Origin: CAZWSE01 sp964636575
GTDB taxonomy: Bacteria > Pseudomonadota > Alphaproteobacteria > Rhodobacterales > Rhodobacteraceae
Direction: 5' to 3'
Length of the DNA: 9,372 bases
Assembly: GCA_964636575.1 (NCBI GenBank)
Contig: CAZWSE010000113.1
Location: 1 to 9,372 of the forward strand
How positions within the stretch are numbered: the stretch's first letter is position 1; every line of letters begins with the position of its first letter. Position numbers and translations under genes: made by a program. The notes under the pieces are model-generated. The model did not search any database. It worked only from the letters and a program-made list of their open reading frames with translations, and was not told the origin of the DNA. Below are positions 4,473 through 9,372 of this stretch, in pieces.

Positions 4473-6908
4473 ATGCGCTTGCCCATTGAAGATACCTTGC
4501 CTCAAATCATAGCCGCTTTGCGCGATAAGCGCCGCGCGGTTCTGCAGGCCCCCCCAGGTGCTGGTAAAACTACGCGTGTGCCCCTCGCCATGCTGGATGC
4601 AAATCTGACCGAGGGCCGCATTTTGATGCTTGAACCCCGCCGTTTGGCCGCCCGCGCTGCCGCAGCCCGTATGGCGCAAACCCTGTCCGAGCCTTTGGGT
4701 CAAACCGTTGGATACCGGATGCGCGGTGACAACAAGGTCTCTGCAGGCACCCGCATCGAGGTGGTCACTGAAGGCATCCTGACCCGTATGATCCAAAGCG
4801 ATCCCGAACTGCCGGGCATCGGCGCCATTATCTTCGATGAATTCCATGAACGGTCTTTGAATGCCGATCTTGGCTTGGCCCTGTGTCTAGAAATTGCATC
4901 CACCCTGCGCGATGATCTGCTGTTGCTGGTGATGTCTGCAACCTTGGATGCCGCCCCCATTGCGCAGATGATGGACGCCCCTGTTGTAACGTCCAAAGGG
5001 CGCTCATTTGAGGTCGTTGACCGCTGGCTTGACCGCCCCCTTCCCAAAGCCATGCACTTTGAGCAGGCCTGTGCTGACCTTGTCATCAAGGCGGTTGGCG
5101 AAACCAAGGGCGGTGTTCTGGTGTTCTTGCCCGGAGAGGGCGAAATCCGGCGCGTAGAAAGGGCTTTGGCGGATCAATTGCCGCCTGATTGCGCAGTCCG
5201 GCCTCTTTATGGCGCCCTGCCTTTTGAGACCCAGCGCGCCGCGATTGCGCCGGTCGCCTCTGGTCGCAAGGTCGTGTTGTCGACGTCTATCGCTGAAACC
5301 TCGCTGACGATAGATGACATTGAAGTGGTCGTAGATGGTGGCAGGTCACGCCGCGCCCGCTTTGATGCAGGCTCTGGCATGTCGCGCCTTGTGACAGAAC
5401 GCGTCACAAAGGCCGAGGCCACACAACGCGCAGGCCGTGCAGGCCGCGTCGCGCCGGGTGTTTGCTACAAACTTTGGACCAAGGGCGAAGACGGTGCTTT
5501 GCCTGCGTACCCCCCTGCCGAGATTGAGGCCGCCGATTTGACAGGGCTGGCCTTGGAACTGGCAATTTGGGGCACTGGCCCAGACGATCTGGCCTTTGTG
5601 ACGGCACCCAATGCGGCCGCTTTTTCTGAGGCGCAAGGCCTGCTGCAATTGTTGGGGGCCTTGGACGCGGAGGGCCGCGTTACGCCGCATGGGCGCAAGA
5701 TCGGGGCAATGCCGGTGCATCCCAGATTGGCCCATATGCTGGCGCGGGCTGGCAAAGAGGCGGCACCTTTGGCGGCTGTGCTGTCGGAGCGGGACCCTTT
5801 GAAGGCCGCATCTGTAGACGTATCTTTGCGGGTGGCTGCCGCCACCGATCTGCGCAGGTTTAAGGACAGTCACCCCTACGAGGTGCATCGGCCTACCTTG
5901 GAGCGCATCAAGACGGAAGCCAAACGGCTGGCGCGATCTATGGATTCTGGCCCTGATCTTTCTATCGCTGAGATGGCAGCCCTTGCCTATCCGGATCGGA
6001 TCGGGATGCGCAGATCAGGTGAGGCGCCTCGGTATGTCTTGTCCGCTGGCAAAGGGGCGTATTTGCCGGAAGGGGATGCATTGGCAGGCGCGAAGATGAT
6101 TGTGGCGACCGACCTCGATGGCAATCCAAGAGAGGCAAAGGTCAGATCCGCAGTCTCGATTTCGGAAGCCGAAGTGCGGTCCCTGTTTGCCGATCAGATC
6201 GAATGGGTTGAAACCTGTGAATGGTCCAAACGCGATAGACGGGTCTTGGCCCGCAAACAGTTGCGGCTTGGGGCGCTTGTGCTTGAGGATCACGTCTGGA
6301 CAGAGGCGCCGGTTGAGGCAATGTCAAAGGCAATGATCAAAGGGGTAAAGGACTTGGGGCTGCACCTATCCGGGGCGGCGGCCCGTCTGGCGGCGCGGGT
6401 GGAACGGGTCAGGGCAACAGGTGTGGACTTGCCCGATATGTCGGCGCAAAGCCTGAGCGAAACCTTGGAAGACTGGCTCATGCCACATCTTTCAGGCATC
6501 ACCACGGCCGAAGATTGGAAGGGTCTTGACCTCAAACCAGCCCTGAGCGCGATGCTGGACTGGGGGCAAACCAAAGCGCTGGATGATGCGACGCCTTCGC
6601 ACTTCGAGACACCATTGGGGCGCAGGATCGCCATCGATTACAGCAATGATACGCCTGAAATAAAGGTGCGTTTGCAAGAACTGTTCGGGGTCACACGGCA
6701 TCCGGTTATCGCCGGAGAGCCGCTTAAGATCACGCTGCTGTCGCCTGCGCAGCGACCGGTTCAGGTGACAACCGATCTGCCTGCGTTTTGGACCAGCTCT
6801 TATGCAGATGTGCGCAAAGACATGCGCGGACGGTATCCTCGGCACCCTTGGCCGGAAGACCCGACACAAGCCGACCCCACCCAGCGCGCAAAGCCTCGGG
6901 GGACGTAA
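4473..6908 (+). CDS. hrpB: ATP-dependent RNA helicase HrpB
   Basis: This 811-residue DEAH-box-family helicase is almost the same length as E. coli HrpB (about 809). The ATPase core shows Walker A A-P-P-G-A-G-K-T-T (26-34), EPRRLAAR (54-61), the HrpB-specific Walker B D-E-F-H-E-R (122-127, Phe in place of Ala in DEAH), and S-A-T (155-157). The second helicase domain has the STSIAETSLTIDDI segment (motif V) and Q318-RAGRAGR (motif VI). The rest is the helicase-associated and HrpB C-terminal region, ending in the typical GRYPRHPWPEDP. The physiological role in bacteria is poorly defined; the related HrpA acts on ribosomes and RNA. The frame extends to 4347, but that stretch overlaps the meaB start. 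The ATG at 4473, preceded by GCGGGG, begins M-R-L-P-I-E-D-T-L-P, a normal HrpB start. Confidence 0.96.
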   Translation: MRLPIEDTLPQIIAALRDKRRAVLQAPPGAGKTTRVPLAMLDANLTEGRILMLEPRRLAARAAAARMAQTLSEPLGQTVGYRMRGDNKVSAGTRIEVVTEGILTRMIQSDPELPGIGAIIFDEFHERSLNADLGLALCLEIASTLRDDLLLLVMSATLDAAPIAQMMDAPVVTSKGRSFEVVDRWLDRPLPKAMHFEQACADLVIKAVGETKGGVLVFLPGEGEIRRVERALADQLPPDCAVRPLYGALPFETQRAAIAPVASGRKVVLSTSIAETSLTIDDIEVVVDGGRSRRARFDAGSGMSRLVTERVTKAEATQRAGRAGRVAPGVCYKLWTKGEDGALPAYPPAEIEAADLTGLALELAIWGTGPDDLAFVTAPNAAAFSEAQGLLQLLGALDAEGRVTPHGRKIGAMPVHPRLAHMLARAGKEAAPLAAVLSERDPLKAASVDVSLRVAAATDLRRFKDSHPYEVHRPTLERIKTEAKRLARSMDSGPDLSIAEMAALAYPDRIGMRRSGEAPRYVLSAGKGAYLPEGDALAGAKMIVATDLDGNPREAKVRSAVSISEAEVRSLFADQIEWVETCEWSKRDRRVLARKQLRLGALVLEDHVWTEAPVEAMSKAMIKGVKDLGLHLSGAAARLAARVERVRATGVDLPDMSAQSLSETLEDWLMPHLSGITTAEDWKGLDLKPALSAMLDWGQTKALDDATPSHFETPLGRRIAIDYSNDTPEIKVRLQELFGVTRHPVIAGEPLKITLLSPAQRPVQVTTDLPAFWTSSYADVRKDMRGRYPRHPWPEDPTQADPTQRAKPRGT

Positions 6909-6914
6909 CGCCCA

Positions 6915-6951
6915 CACCCTTCTTTGTTCAAAATAAATCCCCGCCGGAGGC
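6915..6951 (+). repeat. 3'-end element copy 3 (after hrpB)
   Basis: Read in hrpB sense, a CCCTT tract is followed by CTTTGTTCAAAATAAATC (6922-6939) and CCCGCCGGAGGC (6940-6951), starting 13 nt past the stop. The 11-nt CCGCCGGAGGC block is identical to the meaB copy. It sits in the hrpB-argF convergent gap. No classical hairpin with T-run is seen for either gene in this gap. Confidence 0.7.
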
Positions 6952-7010
6952 TCCAGCATGCGTCACGCAGACCACGCAAGCGCGCGTTCAAAGCCGTGCC
7001 AGCAAAACGC

Positions 7011-7937
7011 CTAAACCCCAAGACACCAGCGCAGTATAGCTTTTTGGGCGTGCAGTCTGTTTTCAGCTTCATCAAACACAACGGACTGAGGACCATCAAG
7101 CACAGCATCCGTCACCTCTTCGCCGCGATGGGCCGGCAAACAGTGCATGACCAGCGCATCCTTTGGAGCGGCGGCCAAAAGGGCCTCGTTCAACTGATAG
7201 GGGCGCAGCAAATTGTGCCGTCTTTGGCGGGATGATTCAGAATCGCCCATCGACACCCAAGTGTCTGTGACCACCAAATCCGCATTGGCGACAGCTTGGG
7301 TTGGATCGCGCTCGACTTTGACGGTTGATCCCGCTTTGCGCGCAGCCCCGATCAAGTCTGCATCCGGATCAAGCGCTTGCGGTCCGCAGAATGTGAAATT
7401 GAACCCGAAACTCGCTGCGGCATGCAGGAAAGACTGCGCAACATTGTTGCCATCGCCCATCCAGGTCACGTTCTTACCTTTGATCGGGCCGCGATGTTCT
7501 TCAAATGTCATGACATCTGCCATGATCTGACAGGGGTGGGACGTGTCGGTTAGCCCGTTGATCACAGGCACCGTTGCGTGCTCGGCCATTTCGCTCAGGA
7601 TATCCTGCCCGAATGTCCGGATCATGATCAGATCGACATAGCGGCTGAGCACCCGCGCAGTATCTGCGATGGTCTCGCCGTGACCCAATTGCATGTCCGC
7701 CCCAGAAAGCACCATTGTCGTGCCGCCCATTTGCCGAACGCCTACATCAAAACTGATGCGTGTTCGTGTTGACGGTTTTTCAAAGATCAATGCCACGACC
7801 CGCCCTTGCAACGGCAAGGCATCGTCCGGCGTTCCTTTGGGGCGGTCCCCTCGCGCGGTCTTCATTGCGTTGGCTGTGTCCAAAATCTGCCGCAACGCTT
7901 TGTGGTCTGTTGTGTGAATGTCGAGAAAATTGTTCAT
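7011..7937 (-). CDS. argF: Ornithine carbamoyltransferase
   Basis: This 308-residue cytoplasmic enzyme joins carbamoyl phosphate and ornithine to give citrulline, the sixth step of arginine synthesis. The carbamoyl-phosphate loop S56-T-R-T-R60 follows FEKP. HPCQ is at 134-137, the ornithine-side D-T-W-V-S-M-G-D segment lies around residue 235, and H-C265-region H-C-L-P (265-268) carries the conserved Cys that closes over ornithine. STRTR followed by ISFDVG marks an ornithine rather than aspartate transcarbamoylase. Length is standard. The frame is open to 8009, but the added residues would come from the GC hairpin element in the argD-argF gap. The ATG at 7937 (MNNFLDIH) is the family-type start, with only a weak AAAAGCG-like ribosome binding site. 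It lies 90 bp downstream of argD on the same strand. Confidence 0.97.
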   Translation of the reverse strand: MNNFLDIHTTDHKALRQILDTANAMKTARGDRPKGTPDDALPLQGRVVALIFEKPSTRTRISFDVGVRQMGGTTMVLSGADMQLGHGETIADTARVLSRYVDLIMIRTFGQDILSEMAEHATVPVINGLTDTSHPCQIMADVMTFEEHRGPIKGKNVTWMGDGNNVAQSFLHAAASFGFNFTFCGPQALDPDADLIGAARKAGSTVKVERDPTQAVANADLVVTDTWVSMGDSESSRQRRHNLLRPYQLNEALLAAAPKDALVMHCLPAHRGEEVTDAVLDGPQSVVFDEAENRLHAQKAILRWCLGV

Positions 7938-7960
7938 ATCGTTTTCGCTTTTTGAAAGGG

Positions 7961-8013
7961 AGGCGCCGGGGGTTTTGCACCCCCGGACCCCCGCAAGGTA
8001 TTTGTCCAAGAAG
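7961..8013 (-). repeat. 3'-end element copy 4 (after argD), with GC hairpin
   Basis: In argD sense, CTTCTTGGACAAATACC (8013-7997) begins 14 nt past the stop and is followed by a G-rich block and a hairpin. It has the same order and orientation as the copies after cobB, meaB and hrpB, but the CCGCCGG block is replaced by a longer hairpin segment. Confidence 0.6.
7966..7986. other. GC hairpin in the argD-argF gap
   Basis: CCGGGGGT (7966-7973) and ACCCCCGG (7979-7986) form a perfect 8-bp stem with a 5-nt loop. A second ACCCCCGC follows directly at 7987-7994, so the left arm could pair with either. No T-run follows on the minus strand, so it is unlikely to be a full terminator for argD. It could slow polymerase, stabilise an argD 3' end or partly separate argF expression. 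Confidence 0.8.
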
Positions 8014-8027
8014 AAACTAGCCGCCCT

Positions 8028-9197
8028 TCACAAAGCGCTCGCGGCTGCGTCTAATCGCTTTACCGCCTCGGCCATGTCTTCGTCCGAGATGTTGAGCGCA
8101 GGCAAAAGCCGCACCACGTTGTCGGCCGCCGGTACTGTGATCAGCTCTTGATCGTAGCAGGCTTTGACCACATCCCCATTGACCGCTTTGCATTTCAATC
8201 CAAGCATCAGCCCCGATCCGCGCACCTCTTCAAAGACGGTTGGGTGACTGGCCACCAGTCCTTCCAGGCTTTGCCTTAGCGTGCCTGCTTTTCGGTTTAC
8301 CTCGGCCAGAAATTCTGGCGTTGAGACCGTTTCCATGACCGCATTCCCGACCGCGCATCCCAGCGGGTTGCCTCCGTAGGTCGATCCATGTGTCCCTGCC
8401 GTCATACCTGACGCGGCATTTTCAGTGGCCAGAACGCATCCCAAGGGGAAGCCCCCGCCGATCCCTTTTGCTACCATCATGATATCTGGCGAGACCCCCG
8501 CCCATTCATGCGCAAAAAGCTTGCCCGTGCGTCCGACCCCACATTGGACCTCATCGAGCATCAGCAAGATACCGTGTTCGTCGCAGAGGTCCCGCAGCCC
8601 TTTCAGGCATTGATCTGGCAAGGGTCTTATCCCCCCCTCGCCCTGCACCGGTTCGATCAGGATGCCAGCCACTGTGGGTGACGTCGCGGCCTTTGCAAGC
8701 CCGTCGTGGTCTGCCCAGTCCAGATGCACGAACCCCGGCAGAAGCGGCCCGAACCCTGCAGTCATTTTTTCAGACCCTGCGGCTGCAATTCCTGCTGATG
8801 ACCGTCCATGGAAAGACCCTGCGAAAGTTATGATCTCGCTGCGTTCGGGCTGTCCTTTGTCTGACCAGTACTTCCGCGCCATTTTCACGGCCAGTTCGCA
8901 GCTTTCGGTGCCCGAGTTCGTGAAAAAAACCGTGTCTGCAAAGCTGTTGTCGACCAACCTATCCGCCAGTTCCTGTTGCTGCGGGATCTGGTAGAGGTTC
9001 GACGTGTGCCAGACTGCGCTCGCCTGATCCGTTAGCGCTTTGATCAGGCTTGGATGGGCGTGGCCCAAACAGTTCACCGCGATCCCCGCGCCCAGATCCA
9101 GAAAACGTCGCCCGTCTGCTTCGATCAACCAGCTGCCTTCGCCTTTGACGAAGGACATAGGGGCCCGAGAATAGGTCGGCAGAACGGAAGCGATCAT
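8028..9197 (-). CDS. argD: Acetylornithine / aspartate-family aminotransferase (class III PLP)
   Basis: This 389-residue PLP enzyme converts N-acetylglutamate semialdehyde and glutamate to N-acetylornithine and 2-oxoglutarate, the fourth step of arginine synthesis. Many ArgD proteins also act as succinyldiaminopimelate aminotransferase for lysine. It shows NSGTES (94-99) for the cofactor phosphate, F-H-G-R (129-132), E182-PVQGEGG, L-D215-E-V-Q contacting the pyridine nitrogen, the Schiff-base lysine A-K244-G-I-G-G-G-F-P, and the THGSTYGGNPLGCA loop. Length and motifs fit ArgD better than ornithine or GABA aminotransferases. AAGGA (minus strand, 9210-9206) lies 8 nt before the ATG at 9197. The ATG at 9206 abuts that same site and the TTG at 9260 has no family sequence, so 9197 is chosen. 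It is the first gene of the argD-argF pair. Confidence 0.95.
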   Translation of the reverse strand: MIASVLPTYSRAPMSFVKGEGSWLIEADGRRFLDLGAGIAVNCLGHAHPSLIKALTDQASAVWHTSNLYQIPQQQELADRLVDNSFADTVFFTNSGTESCELAVKMARKYWSDKGQPERSEIITFAGSFHGRSSAGIAAAGSEKMTAGFGPLLPGFVHLDWADHDGLAKAATSPTVAGILIEPVQGEGGIRPLPDQCLKGLRDLCDEHGILLMLDEVQCGVGRTGKLFAHEWAGVSPDIMMVAKGIGGGFPLGCVLATENAASGMTAGTHGSTYGGNPLGCAVGNAVMETVSTPEFLAEVNRKAGTLRQSLEGLVASHPTVFEEVRGSGLMLGLKCKAVNGDVVKACYDQELITVPAADNVVRLLPALNISDEDMAEAVKRLDAAASAL

Positions 9198-9372
9198 TTG
9201 GATCATCCTTTCAAGGATAAAAGAAGCCCCTTTGGTGCAATAGCGGGGCGGTTTCGTCAATCTGTTTGGGAGGTGTCTGAAGTGCTGTGCCAGTCAGGCA
9301 TGTATGAACGGGGCCGAAAACGCGTGTATCAGCGTCGGCGTCGGGCAGGTGTATGGATGCGCGTGTTCATGG
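9198..9372. other. argD upstream region, no supported gene
   Basis: These 175 bases at the window edge hold the argD ribosome binding site and, presumably, its promoter. TTGACG (minus strand, 9260-9255) is a fair -35, but no convincing -10 occurs at 16-18 nt. A short plus-strand frame from the ATG at 9300 stays open to the edge, is very Arg-rich, and has no ribosome binding site at usable spacing. I do not call it. In roseobacters, gcrA often lies divergently upstream of argD (recollection), but its characteristic N-terminus is not visible here. Confidence 0.5.

Noticed and set aside
4398..6959. Several long minus-strand open frames (up to 180 codons) over hrpB
   Set aside because: All are antisense to an intact, motif-complete hrpB. 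They are expected in GC-rich DNA.
6952..7010. Repeated ACGCA words and the palindrome TGCGTCACGCA after argF
   Set aside because: They are too short and too close to background for GC-rich DNA to claim a site or a terminator.
6924..7235. 103-codon plus-strand open frame starting in the hrpB-argF gap, with a basic N-terminal part
   Set aside because: Two thirds lies antisense to argF, there is no ribosome binding site, and the start lies inside the repeat element. The short frame from the ATG at 6958 (18 codons) was rejected for the same lack of support.
7938..8009. Upstream extension of argF
   Set aside because: It would translate the GC hairpin element between argD and argF. The family start MNNFLDIH is at 7937.
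9300..9372. Plus-strand frame open to the window edge, very Arg-rich
   Set aside because: There is no Shine-Dalgarno at usable spacing, no recognisable sequence, and too little is visible. It could be revisited with sequence beyond the edge.
1..9372. Search for CRISPR arrays, IS ends, phage genes, tRNA/rRNA, toxin-antitoxin or defence genes
   Set aside because: No regularly spaced repeats, terminal inverted repeats with a transposase, RNA-gene signatures or such protein families are visible.

Overview
The window looks like ordinary chromosome from a marine or related Rhodobacteraceae (Roseobacter-group) alphaproteobacterium. The reasons are the moderately high GC content, the adjacent argD and argF, a MeaB-type G protein next to rpmB, a copper chaperone beside a small exported Cys-rich protein, and the lineage-style intergenic motif CCGCCGGAGGC next to ATACTC. 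The placement comes from familiarity with these proteins and not from a search. I see no phage, IS, CRISPR, tRNA or rRNA sequence.

Layout, left to right. (a) 68-406 (+) is a small Cys-rich lipoprotein. It runs tail to tail, with interleaved stop codons, into an M50 site-2 protease at 403-1134 (-). (b) A class III-type sirtuin deacylase, cobB, at 1201-1890 (+), is divergent from the protease. It ends at a 14-bp-stem bidirectional terminator. (c) A two-gene minus-strand unit follows: a small exported protein with a Cys/His cluster (2476-2826) upstream of a PCu(A)C periplasmic copper chaperone (1971-2423). (d) rpmB (ribosomal protein L28, 2925-3215, -) has its own terminator, a candidate promoter and a structured leader. 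(e) meaB (3403-4371, -) is divergent from the helicase gene hrpB (4473-6908, +). (f) argF (7011-7937, -) and argD (8028-9197, -) form an arginine-biosynthesis pair transcribed from right to left. The last 175 bases are argD upstream sequence with no gene I can support.

The genes serve separate housekeeping roles: arginine synthesis, translation, B12-dependent mutase maintenance, copper delivery to respiratory oxidase, protein deacylation and intramembrane proteolysis. They do not form one system. I found no convincing new multi-gene system. The most interesting signal is non-coding. Four genes (cobB, meaB, hrpB, argD) each carry a related element in the same sense orientation, 7-19 nt past the stop codon. 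It is a pyrimidine-rich tract, then CAAAnATAC-like sequence, then a CCGCCGG-like or GC-hairpin block. This suggests a lineage-specific 3'-end signal or a dispersed small repeat that inserts at gene ends.
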